Assembly (NCBI RefSeq): GCF_900583165.1
Contig: NZ_UTKY01000016.1
Span: forward strand, 248,001 to 312,000
DNA length: 64,000 nucleotides
DNA from: Pseudomonas viridiflava
GTDB taxonomy: Bacteria > Pseudomonadota > Gammaproteobacteria > Pseudomonadales > Pseudomonadaceae
Direction of reading: 5' to 3'
Shown here: piece after piece, positions 54,760-64,000 of the stretch
Position numbering within the stretch: position 1 is the stretch's first letter
How the letters are laid out: every line of letters starts with the position of its first letter
Translations under genes and position numbers: made by a program
Notes under the pieces: generated by a model
Databases searched by the model: none
Told to the model about the DNA's origin: nothing
Seen by the model: only the letters and a program-made list of their open reading frames with translations

Positions 54760-56316
54760 TTACAGGCCCGGCAGGCATTGGCGAACATGGGCCACCAATG
54801 CGTCAAGGGTTCCGCTTTCATTGGTCTCGACGCGCTTGCTGAGGAGCAATTCTTCGGCGGTGAGTGGCTCGCGATTCGCCTGTTGTTCTTCGATAACGCT
54901 CAAGGTGGCGTCGGACGGATCGTTTTTATCTGCCTGACGCTGCGCCAGCCAACTGGCGATTACCGCTGGTGGTGCATTGCAATCCAGGATCAGGAACGGC
55001 GCACCCGTGGCTTCGGCAACTTTTGCGGCGGCGTCGCGCTGTGCGCGTTTCAGGAAGGTCGCATCCAGTACCACCGGGAAGCCGGCGCGCAGCACAATGC
55101 TGGCGATTTCATTTAACCGCGCGTAGGTGGCTGCGCTGGCGTCGGCCGCGTAGATGCCAGCCTGCGGCGTGTTTTCAACCTGCTGCTCGCCGAACAGGCG
55201 CTTGCGTTCCACATCCGAACGCAGTCGCACAGCCCCCAGTGCCTCTACCAGGCGCATGGCGACCTGGCTCTTGCCCACCGCCGAAACGCCATGGGTGATT
55301 GCCAGGAAACGCGATGGGATGGTGCTGTAGCTTTCGGCCAGGTTGGCGTAGTTGCGGTACTGGCGCAGGCTGGTGGCACGCTGCACCGGGCTCGCGTCGC
55401 CGGGCATGCTGAACAGTGCGATCTTGGCGCGCACCAACGCGCGGTAGGCTTTATAGAAGTTCAGCACTTCAAGGCCTTGATAATCGCCGGTCAGTTCCAG
55501 GTACTGGCTGATAAAACGGCGTGCCAGGGACTTGAGGCCACGGTCTTCTAGGTCCATGGCCAGGAAGCCAGTGTCGGCGTACACATCGGTGAAGCGGAAC
55601 GGCTCGTTGAACTCGATGCAGTCGAAGATTACGACCTTGCCGTCGATCAAGGTGGCATTGCCCAAATGGATATCACCGTGACATTCACGGGTGAAACCAT
55701 CCAGCTTGCGCTGTGCCAGCAGGGGCTTGAGGCGTTCGAAGCTGCTTTCGGCCCAGGCTTGCAGAGCTTCAAGTTGAACCAGGTCAGCCTTGTCGCTGAG
55801 GAACGGGCGGATCTGGTCGAAGTTCTGCCGTACTGGCGCCATCACTTCGTCCGGGGTGCCGGCTGGATCATCCTGCGGGACTTTCGGAGCGTTGAGGTGG
55901 AAGTGCGCGATCTGCTGGGCCATTTCATCAATGTGCGCGCTTGTCAGTTCGCCATTGGCTTGCAAGGTGCTGAGCAGTTGGCTTTGCAGGAACTGACGCA
56001 TTTTCAAGGCGTACTCGATCACTGGGCCATCGCCGCCCAATTGCGGTGCTTCGGCAGTGCCGGTGACTGGCAACACTTCAAGATACAAATCTTCAGTCAG
56101 GCGCTGATTGAGGCGCAGCTCTTCCCGGCAAAAGTGGCCGCGCTTTTCCAGATCAGTGAAATCCAGAAACCCGAAGTTCATCGGTTTCTTCAGTTTATAG
56201 GCATAAGGACCGGTCAGAATGACCCAGGAAATATGGGTTTCGATGACTTGGAATGCTTCAACTGGGTGGGGGAACAAAGCCGGGTTTTGCAGGGCTGCGA
56301 TCAGGGACTGGCTCAC
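54760..56316 (-). CDS. Fused aminoglycoside-phosphotransferase-like / P-loop kinase protein
   Basis: A 518-residue two-domain cytosolic protein. The N-terminal part (1-330) is an APH/choline-kinase-like fold: ECHGDIHLGNATLIDGKVVIFDCIEFNEPFRFTDVYAD supplies the catalytic HGDxHxxN and metal-binding D motifs. The C-terminal part (335-518) is a P-loop kinase with GVSAVGKS at 343-350 and ARRF-type lid residues. The substrate is unknown; sugar or small-molecule phosphorylation is the cautious guess, and antibiotic resistance is not supported. It is divergent from mrcB. Confidence 0.87.
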   Translation of the reverse strand: MSQSLIAALQNPALFPHPVEAFQVIETHISWVILTGPYAYKLKKPMNFGFLDFTDLEKRGHFCREELRLNQRLTEDLYLEVLPVTGTAEAPQLGGDGPVIEYALKMRQFLQSQLLSTLQANGELTSAHIDEMAQQIAHFHLNAPKVPQDDPAGTPDEVMAPVRQNFDQIRPFLSDKADLVQLEALQAWAESSFERLKPLLAQRKLDGFTRECHGDIHLGNATLIDGKVVIFDCIEFNEPFRFTDVYADTGFLAMDLEDRGLKSLARRFISQYLELTGDYQGLEVLNFYKAYRALVRAKIALFSMPGDASPVQRATSLRQYRNYANLAESYSTIPSRFLAITHGVSAVGKSQVAMRLVEALGAVRLRSDVERKRLFGEQQVENTPQAGIYAADASAATYARLNEIASIVLRAGFPVVLDATFLKRAQRDAAAKVAEATGAPFLILDCNAPPAVIASWLAQRQADKNDPSDATLSVIEEQQANREPLTAEELLLSKRVETNESGTLDALVAHVRQCLPGL

Positions 56317-56420
56317 GGGCGATCCTTCAAAGTCTGGGGGAAATCATGGCGGGCATTATGGCTGCTGAGGCTTGCTGTGCAAACCGCTGTCCGGCTCATG
56401 TTGATCATCAATAAAGTGCG

Positions 56421-56426
56421 TATAAT
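56421..56426 (+). promoter_or_regulatory. TATAAT box immediately upstream of mrcB
   Basis: A perfect TATAAT lies 8 bp before the mrcB ATG, with no convincing -35 (best is ATGTTG, 17 bp upstream). If used, transcription would begin at or next to the start codon. Confidence 0.4.
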
Positions 56427-56434
56427 CCGCCGCC

Positions 56435-58759
56435 ATGACTCGAACCCGATCTCCCCGTACCCGTAAAAAACCTCCTTCCCGCGGCCTGCGTCCGTGGCTG
56501 GGCTGGGCGTTGAAGCTCAGCCTGGTTGGCCTTGTGGTGCTCGCCGGCTTTGCGGTGTACCTCGACGCCGTGGTGCAGGAGAAGTTCTCCGGCAAGCGCT
56601 GGACCATTCCGGCCAAGGTATATGCACGCCCGCTGGAACTGTTCACCGGCCAGAAGCTGAGCAAGGACGACTTCCTCACCGAACTCGATGCCCTAGGCTA
56701 TCGCCGCGAACCCGTGAGCAATGGCCCCGGCGCCGCAGCCGTCAGCGGCAACACCGTCGACCTGAATACCCGTGGCTTCCAGTTCTACGAAGGCCTGGAA
56801 AAAGCCCAGCCTGTACGCGTGCGTTTCTCCGGCGACTATGTCGCCGAGCTGTCGTCGCTCAATGGCGCCAAGCTGCCGGTGGTGCGCCTGGAACCGCTGA
56901 TGATCGGCGGCATTTACCCGAAGAACCTTGAAGATCGCATCCTGATCAAGCTGGATCAGGTGCCGCCGTACCTGCTCGAAACCTTGGTGGCGGTAGAAGA
57001 CCGTGATTTTTACAGCCATTGGGGCGTTTCGCCGAAGTCGATTGCCCGCGCCGTTTGGGTCAATACGTCGGGCGGCAAGATGACTCAAGGCGGCAGTACG
57101 CTCACGCAACAATTGGTCAAGAACTTCTACCTGACCAGCGAGCGAAGCCTGACTCGCAAGCTCACCGAAGCCATGATGGCGATGCTGCTGGAGATGCACT
57201 ACAGCAAGCAGGAAATCCTTGAGGCGTACCTCAACGAGGTCTTCGTCGGCCAGGATGGCCAGCGCGCCGTGCACGGTTTCGGCTTGGCCAGCCAATTCTT
57301 CTTTGGCCAGCCGCTGTCTGAGCTGAAACTGCATCAGGTCGCGTTGCTGGTGGGTATGGTCAAGGGGCCGTCCTACTACAACCCGCGCCGTAACCCTGAA
57401 CGTGCGCTCGAGCGCCGTAACCTGGTACTCGACGTACTTGAGCAGCAGGGTGTGGCCACGGCTGAACAAGTGGCGGCGGCGAAGAAGATGCCATTGGGCG
57501 TCACGACGCGTGGCAAGCTCGCGGACAGTTCCTTCCCAGGCTTTATCGATTTGGTCAAACGCCAGCTGCGTGAAGACTATCGCGACGAAGACTTGACCGA
57601 AGAAGGCCTGCGCATCTTCACCAGTTTCGATCCGATCCTGCAGATGAAAGCTGAAGCGTCGGTGACTGACACCTTCAAGCGTATGACGGGTCGCAAAGGC
57701 TCCGATGAGGTTGAGGCCGCCATGGTTGTGACCAATCCGGAGACGGGTGAGGTTCAGGCTTTGGTTGGCAGTCGCCTGGCGAGTTTCGCCGGTTTCAACC
57801 GTGCGCTGGATGCGGTGCGGCCGATCGGCTCGCTGGTCAAGCCTGCGGTTTACCTGACGGCATTGGAAAAACCGAGCAAATACACGCTGACCAGTTGGCT
57901 GTCCGACGACCCGTTGTCGGTCAAGGGCGGCGATGGCCAAGTGTGGACGCCGCAAAACTTTGATCGTCGTTCCCACGGTACGGTGTTCCTGTATCAGGGG
58001 CTGGCGCATTCCTACAACATCTCCACGTCGCGCCTCGGGCTTGAAGTGGGTGTGCCGAACGTCCTTAAGACGATGGGGCGCCTGGGTATCACCCGTGAAT
58101 TCCCGGCCTTCCCTTCGATCCTGTTGGGCGCCGGCGCGATGACGCCGATGGAAGTGGCGACCATGTACCAAACCCTCGCCAACGGTGGTTTCAACACCCC
58201 GATGCGCGGCATTCGCAGCGTGCTGACCGCCGAGGGAGAGCCGCTCAAGCGCTATCCGTTCCAGATTCAGCAACGGTTCGATGCGGGCTCCATCTATCTG
58301 ATTCAGAACGCCATGCAGCGTGTGATGCGTGAAGGTACGGGGGCTTCGGTTTACAAGGTGTTGCCGTCCAACCTGACGCTGGCGGGCAAGACCGGTACCA
58401 GTAACGACTCGCGTGACAGCTGGTTCGCAGGTTTCGGCCAGGATGTGCTCGCAGTGGTGTGGATGGGTCGCGATGACAACGGCAAGACACCGTTTACCGG
58501 TGCGACCGGAGCATTGCAGGTCTGGACCAGTTTCATGCGCAAGGCTGATCCGCTGCCGTTGAACATGCCGCAGCCGGATAACATTGTGCAGGCCTGGATT
58601 GATCCGCACACAGGGCAGGGCTCCGATGCCAATTGTCCGGGTGCGGTACAGATGCCGTATATTCGCGGCAGCGAGCCACCACCCGGCGCCGCGTGCGGAG
58701 GCAGTACGCCTGCTGACGCGGAGTCGGTGATGGATTGGGTCAAGGGCTGGATGAATTAA
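56435..58759 (+). CDS. mrcB: Bifunctional penicillin-binding protein 1b
   Basis: Peptidoglycan glycosyltransferase and transpeptidase. It has 774 residues: basic cytosolic tail, one transmembrane helix (about 30-50), UB2H-like region, glycosyltransferase domain with catalytic Glu188 (EDRDFYSHWG) and GGSTLTQQLVKN, then transpeptidase domain with nucleophile Ser466 (SLVK), SYN-type motif, and KTGT at 652-655. There is no Shine-Dalgarno before the ATG. Its probable activator lipoprotein is the next gene. Confidence 0.97.
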   Translation: MTRTRSPRTRKKPPSRGLRPWLGWALKLSLVGLVVLAGFAVYLDAVVQEKFSGKRWTIPAKVYARPLELFTGQKLSKDDFLTELDALGYRREPVSNGPGAAAVSGNTVDLNTRGFQFYEGLEKAQPVRVRFSGDYVAELSSLNGAKLPVVRLEPLMIGGIYPKNLEDRILIKLDQVPPYLLETLVAVEDRDFYSHWGVSPKSIARAVWVNTSGGKMTQGGSTLTQQLVKNFYLTSERSLTRKLTEAMMAMLLEMHYSKQEILEAYLNEVFVGQDGQRAVHGFGLASQFFFGQPLSELKLHQVALLVGMVKGPSYYNPRRNPERALERRNLVLDVLEQQGVATAEQVAAAKKMPLGVTTRGKLADSSFPGFIDLVKRQLREDYRDEDLTEEGLRIFTSFDPILQMKAEASVTDTFKRMTGRKGSDEVEAAMVVTNPETGEVQALVGSRLASFAGFNRALDAVRPIGSLVKPAVYLTALEKPSKYTLTSWLSDDPLSVKGGDGQVWTPQNFDRRSHGTVFLYQGLAHSYNISTSRLGLEVGVPNVLKTMGRLGITREFPAFPSILLGAGAMTPMEVATMYQTLANGGFNTPMRGIRSVLTAEGEPLKRYPFQIQQRFDAGSIYLIQNAMQRVMREGTGASVYKVLPSNLTLAGKTGTSNDSRDSWFAGFGQDVLAVVWMGRDDNGKTPFTGATGALQVWTSFMRKADPLPLNMPQPDNIVQAWIDPHTGQGSDANCPGAVQMPYIRGSEPPPGAACGGSTPADAESVMDWVKGWMN

Positions 58760-58775
58760 GCAAAGAGGGTTTCAC

Positions 58776-59510
58776 GTGAACAAGTGGTTGTTTCCAGCTA
58801 TGACAGCTCTGGCGTTGCTCAGTGGTTGCTCCAGCGTGCAGCGCGGTTCCATTCCCGTGGTGGACTCGAGCACGGCCGTCTCCAATAACGACCGGATCTC
58901 GGCCAATGGCGGATTCCGTCAGACCGTGACCAATCGTCCAGCCCAGGCCAAGGCCCAGGCCGTGCCACAGGATTCGGGTGTCGTGGTGATGGTGCCGGGC
59001 AGCGGTGCTGCTACCGCCGCTCCGATCAGCGCCGAGCCATGGACGCCAGGGCCAAGCTCGTCGGGGCCGGTTGATTCCACACCGATTCAAACGGCGCCGA
59101 TCAATCAGGGCACCTACAACATGCCGTCGACGCCAAGCGGAATTCCTTCGTCGTCCAATTCTGGCGGCCTGTCGGCTGACGAACAATTGGACGGCCCGGT
59201 TTTGGCGCTGCTGACCACCGCCCAGCAGCAGCAAGCCGGTGGTGACCTGAACGGTGCATCGTCGAGTCTTGAGCGTGCCCAGCGCGTTGCGCCCCGCGAG
59301 CCGCAAGTACTGTATCGCCTGGCGCAGGTGCGTATGGCCCAGGGCGATGCGCCACAAGCAGAGCAGTTCGCCCGCCGCGGCCTGACCTTGGCCAACGGTC
59401 GTCCCGACCTACAAGCCAACCTGTGGGCCTTGATCGGTGATGCCCGGGCTGCGCAAGGCGATGCGGCCGGTGCCGCCCAGGCGCGTCAGAAAGGCAAGGT
59501 TACCTACTGA
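58776..59510 (+). CDS. lpoP: Outer-membrane lipoprotein, probable PBP1b activator LpoP
   Basis: A 244-residue lipoprotein: signal peptide with lipobox LLSGC (Cys18), a long Pro/Ser/Ala-rich disordered spacer (about 20-130), and a C-terminal tetratricopeptide domain (ALLTTAQQQQAGGDLNGASSSLERAQRVAPREPQVLYRLAQ...). The start is GTG 58776 with AGAGGG upstream. In P. aeruginosa LpoP, a TPR lipoprotein encoded next to PBP1b, activates that synthase; position 16 bp after mrcB and architecture fit. It overlaps the next gene by 1 bp. Confidence 0.85.
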   Translation: MNKWLFPAMTALALLSGCSSVQRGSIPVVDSSTAVSNNDRISANGGFRQTVTNRPAQAKAQAVPQDSGVVVMVPGSGAATAAPISAEPWTPGPSSSGPVDSTPIQTAPINQGTYNMPSTPSGIPSSSNSGGLSADEQLDGPVLALLTTAQQQQAGGDLNGASSSLERAQRVAPREPQVLYRLAQVRMAQGDAPQAEQFARRGLTLANGRPDLQANLWALIGDARAAQGDAAGAAQARQKGKVTY

Positions 59511-59839
59511 TGGACGTGCGCTTTCCGGCCATCGCCGAACAGTTATTGATGATCGAGCGCGAGTTGCGCGTACAGGGCTGGTGGGACGAGGTGTCCCCCA
59601 GTGCTGAAGCCCTCAGCAGTGTCGAGCCTTTTTCGGTCGACACCCTGGACTTTCACCAGTGGTTGCAATGGATCTTCCTTGTACGAATGAAGCAGATCCT
59701 CGAGCAGGACTTGCCGCTGCCTAACGCTTCAGGGATTTTGGAAATGGCCGAGATGGTCTACGCCGATCGCCCGCGAGAGAGCCTTGGTTTGCGCAATGCG
59801 CTGAAAAAGTTCGATCAACTGATCGTCGACGCTCGTTAA
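59510..59839 (+). CDS. yqcC: YqcC-family protein (DUF446)
   Basis: A 109-residue small cytosolic helical protein of the YqcC family, with FHQWLQWIFLVRMKQILE as its conserved core and LPNASGILEMAEMVYADR near the end. The function is unknown. Its ATG overlaps the lpoP stop (TGATG), so mrcB-lpoP-yqcC look like one unit. Confidence 0.88.
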   Translation: MDVRFPAIAEQLLMIERELRVQGWWDEVSPSAEALSSVEPFSVDTLDFHQWLQWIFLVRMKQILEQDLPLPNASGILEMAEMVYADRPRESLGLRNALKKFDQLIVDAR

Positions 59840-59976
59840 TTGCCTGACTGCCGGGTTTTCCAGCAGTCTTGCGCACATTTCTACCGCTTGACGACATTCA
59901 GGCGAGTTTTATCCCTCCTCAAAGCCCTTTCTCCTACGTTCTCATGCGCTTAGTTGGAAAAAAGCGCAATTATTGC

Positions 59977-60005
59977 TTGACTTGAACGGCCTGAAACAGA
60001 AGAAT
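59977..60005 (+). promoter_or_regulatory. possible sigma70 promoter of ilvIHC
   Basis: TTGACT (59977-59982), 17-nt spacer, AAGAAT (60000-60005). The -35 is good and the -10 is weak (4 of 6). It would give a leader of about 255 nt. Confidence 0.4.
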
Positions 60006-60055
60006 CCAAAGTCCGCTGTATCGGGACTGCCAGAAGCAGGCCCGCTCAGCAGATC

Positions 60056-60172
60056 ATGAGGCGCACATCCGCGCCGACCTGTTACACCCGCAACGCGTTA
60101 CCTCGCGCTGGGTGGGAAAAGCCCGCAACACTTGGGACGATCCCAATACTTGCTCAGTCAGTGCTGACGTAG
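60056..60172 (+). other. possible 38-codon leader reading frame in the ilv leader
   Basis: An open frame from ATG 60056 to TAG 60170-60172, ending in an Ile/Leu/Val-containing stretch (TLGTIPILAQSVLT). Hairpins follow: GCGAC-cacc-GTCGC near 60176-60189, and CCGTCGGTT/AACGGACGG at 60223-60243 (one mismatch). Its ribosome site is weak and there is no terminator T-run, so attenuation is only a possibility. The rest of the 431-bp yqcC-ilvI gap shows the promoter-like element at 59977 and a small hairpin TTGGGA-cga-TCCCAA. Confidence 0.25.
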
Positions 60173-60270
60173 TCGGCGACCACCGTCGCTCATGCTCTGT
60201 TGAGAAGTAAACCTATTAAGACCCGTCGGTTTTCAACGGACGGTATTCTGGCGTTTTAGAGGTGAACAAC

Positions 60271-61995
60271 GTGGAGCTTTTATCTGGCGGTGAGATGCTC
60301 GTCCGCTTTTTGCGTGACGAAGGCGTCGACTATATCTACGGGTACCCAGGTGGTGCTCTGCTGCATGTCTACGACGCACTGTTCAAGGAACCGGCTGTTA
60401 CCCACATCCTGGTTCGCCATGAACAAGCTGCAACCCATATGGCTGACGGTTATGCCCGTGCCACCGGTAAAGCCGGTGTGGTACTGGTTACGTCCGGTCC
60501 AGGCGCAACCAATGCCATTACTGGCATCGCGACTGCGTATATGGACTCCATCCCGATGGTGATCATCTCTGGCCAGGTGGCAAGCACCATGGTTGGTACC
60601 GATGCATTCCAGGAAACCGACATGATCGGTATCTCCCGGCCGATCGTGAAACACAGCTTCATGATCAAGCATGCGTCGGAAATCCCGGAAGTCATGAAGA
60701 AGGCGTTCTACCTCGCACAGTCCGGTCGCCCGGGCCCTGTCGTGGTCGATATCCCGAAAGACATGACCAATCCGGCGGAAAAATTCGAATACATCTTCCC
60801 GAAGAAAGCCAAGCTGCGTTCCTACAGTCCGGCCGTTCGTGGGCACTCGGGGCAAATCCGCAAGGCGGCAGAAATGCTGTTAGCGGCCAAGCGCCCAGTG
60901 TTGTACTCCGGTGGTGGTGTCATTTTGGGTGGCGGCTCTGCACCGCTGACCGAATTGGCAAAGCTGCTCAACCTGCCGGTGACCAACACTCTGATGGGCC
61001 TCGGCGCGTTCCCGGGTTCGGACCGTCAGTTCGTCGGCATGCTCGGCATGCACGGCAGCTATACCGCCAACCTGGCCATGCACCACGCTGACGTGATCCT
61101 GGCCGTGGGCGCGCGTTTTGACGACCGAGTGATCAACGGCGCGAGCAAATTCTGCCCGAATGCCAAGATCATCCATATCGACATCGACCCGGCGTCCATC
61201 TCCAAGACCATCAAGGCCGATGTGCCGATCGTGGGGCCTGTTGAAAGCGTGTTGACCGAAATGGTCGCCGCGCTCAAAGACATCGGCGAAGCGCCGAACA
61301 AGGAATCCGTTGCCAGCTGGTGGAAGCAGATCGACGAATGGCGCGGTGACCGCGGCCTGTTCCCTTATGACAAGGGCGACGGCAGCATCATCAAGCCACA
61401 AACCGTGATCGAAACCCTGTGCGAAGTGACCAAGGGCGACGCCTTTGTGACCTCCGACGTGGGCCAGCACCAGATGTTCGCCGCGCAGTACTACAAGTTC
61501 GACAAGCCTAATCGCTGGATCAACTCCGGCGGCCTGGGCACGATGGGCTTTGGTTTCCCGGCTGCCATGGGTGTGAAACTGAGCTTCCCAGACACCGACG
61601 TGGCGTGCGTCACCGGTGAAGGCAGCATTCAGATGAACATCCAGGAACTGTCGACGTGCCTGCAGTACGGTCTTCCCGTGAAGATCGTTTGCCTGAACAA
61701 CGGCGTGTTGGGCATGGTTCGCCAGTGGCAGGACATGAGCTACGGTAGCCGTCACTCCCATTCCTACATGGAATCGCTGCCAGATTTCGTAAAATTGGTT
61801 GAAGCGTATGGCCACGTCGGCATTCGCATCACCGATCTGAAAGATCTGAAGCCGAAGATGGAAGAAGCGTTCGCCATGAAAGACCGCCTGGTGTTCATCG
61901 ATATTCAGGTGGATACCAGCGAGCACGTCTACCCGATGCAGATCAAAGACGGCTCTATGCGCGATATGTGGCTGAACAAGACGGAGCGTACTTAA
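60271..61995 (+). CDS. ilvI: Acetolactate synthase large subunit
   Basis: Thiamine-diphosphate enzyme that starts branched-chain amino acid synthesis. It has 574 residues from GTG 60271, placed 6 nt after AGAGGTG and giving the family start [10 protein letters not shown]; an in-frame GTG at 60262 lacks a ribosome site. Domains: TPP pyrimidine-binding ([17 protein letters not shown]), central FAD-type domain, and TPP pyrophosphate domain with [12 protein letters not shown]. It is first of ilvI-ilvH-ilvC. Confidence 0.97.
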   Translation: MELLSGGEMLVRFLRDEGVDYIYGYPGGALLHVYDALFKEPAVTHILVRHEQAATHMADGYARATGKAGVVLVTSGPGATNAITGIATAYMDSIPMVIISGQVASTMVGTDAFQETDMIGISRPIVKHSFMIKHASEIPEVMKKAFYLAQSGRPGPVVVDIPKDMTNPAEKFEYIFPKKAKLRSYSPAVRGHSGQIRKAAEMLLAAKRPVLYSGGGVILGGGSAPLTELAKLLNLPVTNTLMGLGAFPGSDRQFVGMLGMHGSYTANLAMHHADVILAVGARFDDRVINGASKFCPNAKIIHIDIDPASISKTIKADVPIVGPVESVLTEMVAALKDIGEAPNKESVASWWKQIDEWRGDRGLFPYDKGDGSIIKPQTVIETLCEVTKGDAFVTSDVGQHQMFAAQYYKFDKPNRWINSGGLGTMGFGFPAAMGVKLSFPDTDVACVTGEGSIQMNIQELSTCLQYGLPVKIVCLNNGVLGMVRQWQDMSYGSRHSHSYMESLPDFVKLVEAYGHVGIRITDLKDLKPKMEEAFAMKDRLVFIDIQVDTSEHVYPMQIKDGSMRDMWLNKTERT

Positions 61996-61997
61996 TC

Positions 61998-62489
61998 ATG
62001 CGGCACATTATCTCCCTGCTTCTGGAGAACGAACCCGGCGCTCTGTCTCGTGTTGTCGGCCTGTTTTCGCAGCGTAACTACAACATCGAAAGCCTGACCG
62101 TGGCCCCTACCGAAGACCCGACTTTGTCGCGCCTGACGTTGACCACCGTGGGCCACGATGAAGTGATCGAGCAGATCACCAAAAACCTCAACAAGCTGAT
62201 CGAAGTGGTCAAGCTGGTCGACCTGTCGGAAAGTGCCCACATCGAGCGTGAGCTGATGCTGGTCAAGGTCAAAGCCACGGGTGCCCAACGTGCCGAGATC
62301 AAGCGCACCACCGACATTTATCGCGGGCAGATCGTCGATGTGAGCGCCAGCGTTTATACCGTTCAACTGACCGGTACAAGCGACAAGCTGGACAGCTTCA
62401 TCCAGTCGATCGGGACGGCCTCGATTCTGGAAACGGTACGCAGTGGTGTCACCGGGATTGCCCGTGGCGACAAAGTACTCAGCATCTAA
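61998..62489 (+). CDS. ilvH: Acetolactate synthase regulatory subunit
   Basis: A 163-residue ACT-domain subunit that confers valine feedback on the large subunit. The start MRHIISLLLENEPGALSRVVGLF at 61998 (2 bp after the ilvI stop) is chosen over a frame opening at 61968. The ACT fold is residues 1-75 (NYNIESLTVAPTEDPTLSRLT), followed by the C-terminal regulatory part. Confidence 0.97.
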   Translation: MRHIISLLLENEPGALSRVVGLFSQRNYNIESLTVAPTEDPTLSRLTLTTVGHDEVIEQITKNLNKLIEVVKLVDLSESAHIERELMLVKVKATGAQRAEIKRTTDIYRGQIVDVSASVYTVQLTGTSDKLDSFIQSIGTASILETVRSGVTGIARGDKVLSI

Positions 62490-62527
62490 CCCAAATTAGT
62501 GAATGGCCTAACGGCCTGGATATATAG

Positions 62528-63553
<1,026 letters not shown>

Positions 63554-63570
63554 GTCGTACGTATCAAGAG

Positions 63571-63596
63571 AAAACGCGGCTTAGGCCGCGTTTTTT
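63571..63596 (+). terminator. intrinsic terminator after ilvC
   Basis: AAAACGCGGC (63571-63580), loop TTAG, GCCGCGTTTT (63585-63594), then further T. Confidence 0.92.
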
Positions 63597-63697
63597 CGTT
63601 TGGGAGGCGGGTTCTGGTATAAAGCTGCATCGTTTGCGGGCGAACGCGCGTCGCAAGTATCTGTCGAATTTTTTCACACCGTTGCAAGGTAAAGTCC

Positions 63698-64000
63698 ATG
63701 AGCGAACGTCCCGAAGAGCCAAACCAGGCTTCTGACGCCGAAAGCCTGTTGCCGATCGATGAACACGTCGAAGAGGGGCATGACGCTGAAGGCCGCAAGG
63801 TCCGGCATCGTGGCATCTATCTGTTGCCCAACCTGTTCACCACAGCGAACCTGTTTGCCGGGTTCTACTCCATCATCAACTCCATGAGTGCCCAAAGTGC
63901 GCTGGCGGCGGGTGATGCGGTCAATGCCAGCAAGTATTTCGGCTTTGCTGCCATCGCAATCTTCGTCGCCATGGTGCTCGACGGTCTGGATGGACGTGTG
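63698..64000 (+). CDS. pssA: CDP-diacylglycerol-serine O-phosphatidyltransferase (5' part; runs off the right edge)
   Basis: Inner-membrane enzyme that makes phosphatidylserine, precursor of phosphatidylethanolamine. 101 codons are visible from ATG 63698: a hydrophilic acidic N-terminal tail ([15 protein letters not shown]...), then the first hydrophobic helices ([19 protein letters not shown] and [16 protein letters not shown]), and the start of the CDP-alcohol phosphatidyltransferase signature DG-x2-DGR at the very end (DGLDGRV). The rest lies outside the window. AAGG precedes the ATG. It has its own start after the ilvC terminator. Confidence 0.9.
   Translation, partial: MSERPEEPNQASDAESLLPIDEHVEEGHDAEGRKVRHRGIYLLPNLFTTANLFAGFYSIINSMSAQSALAAGDAVNASKYFGFAAIAIFVAMVLDGLDGRV

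Noticed and set aside
54760..56316. Aminoglycoside resistance gene
   Set aside because: The APH-like fold is fused to a kinase and lies in core genome without any mobile context; the fold is shared by many sugar and choline kinases.
56693..58609. 638-codon open frame antisense to mrcB
   Set aside because: Shadow frame with no domain signature.

Overview
This window is a stretch of chromosomal core genome from a Pseudomonas, most probably of the P. fluorescens group. The evidence is the gene order (recN-grpE-dnaK-dnaJ-dapB-carAB-greA, yhbY-rlmE-ftsH-folP-glmM-tpiA-secG, metY-rimP-nusA-infB-rbfA-truB-rpsO-pnp, pcnB-crcZ-cbrB-cbrA, ilvIHC-pssA), the Pseudomonas-only small RNAs CrcZ and PrrF, and REP-type palindromes with GTGGGAGC / GCTTGC cores. 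I see no phage, insertion sequence, transposase, integrase, CRISPR array or plasmid function. Both edges cut genes: recN on the left (its 3' part is missing) and pssA on the right (its 3' part is missing).

Layout. 1-5.3 kb: SOS-controlled recN diverges from the heat-shock chaperone genes grpE, dnaK and dnaJ; two textbook sigma32 promoters are visible. 5.3-18.4 kb: biosynthesis and housekeeping genes (lysine/peptidoglycan, carbamoyl phosphate, transcript cleavage, 23S rRNA methylation, membrane proteolysis, folate, UDP-GlcNAc, glycolysis, SecG). 18.4-27.6 kb: two tRNAs followed by the rimP-nusA-infB-rbfA-truB-rpsO-pnp gene-expression cluster, with a clear sigma70 promoter in front of the initiator tRNA and an imperfect 18-bp RNase III-type stem before pnp. 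27.6-35.6 kb: a periplasmic double-BON protein behind a sigma54-type promoter, then a minus-strand group with a large AsmA-like DUF748 protein, a methyltransferase, an MpaB-type oxygenase and acetyl-CoA synthetase. 35.7-41.5 kb: pgi, panC-panB, a long REPIN-like inverted repeat, folK and pcnB. 41.6-46.8 kb: the carbon/nitrogen control locus cbrX-cbrA-cbrB with its target sRNA gene crcZ, including the sigma54 promoter, CbrB-type upstream sites and A-rich CA motifs. 46.8-50.8 kb: gluQ, dksA, a PLP aminotransferase, sfsA and a small Rieske protein. 50.8-54.7 kb: a Fur-type heme ABC transporter (phuTUV) facing the Fur-controlled iron sRNA gene prrF, then small TfoX_C and pentapeptide genes. 54.7-59.8 kb: a phosphotransferase-kinase fusion, PBP1b with its probable lipoprotein activator LpoP, and a YqcC protein. 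59.8-64 kb: a 430-bp leader and ilvI-ilvH-ilvC, then pssA.

No wholly new multi-gene system stands out. The most interesting signals are regulatory and lie between genes: the inverted repeat / IHF-like / sigma54 arrangement before the BON gene, the perfect 12-bp terminator hairpin just before carA, the complete crcZ control region, prrF, the pnp leader stem, the two hairpins between the initiator tRNA and rimP, and the long ilv leader. Several small or unfamiliar proteins (the membrane protein after greA, DUF748, MpaB, the APH-kinase fusion, CbrX) are the protein-level leads. Comparisons with other Pseudomonas genomes are from memory and are marked as such.
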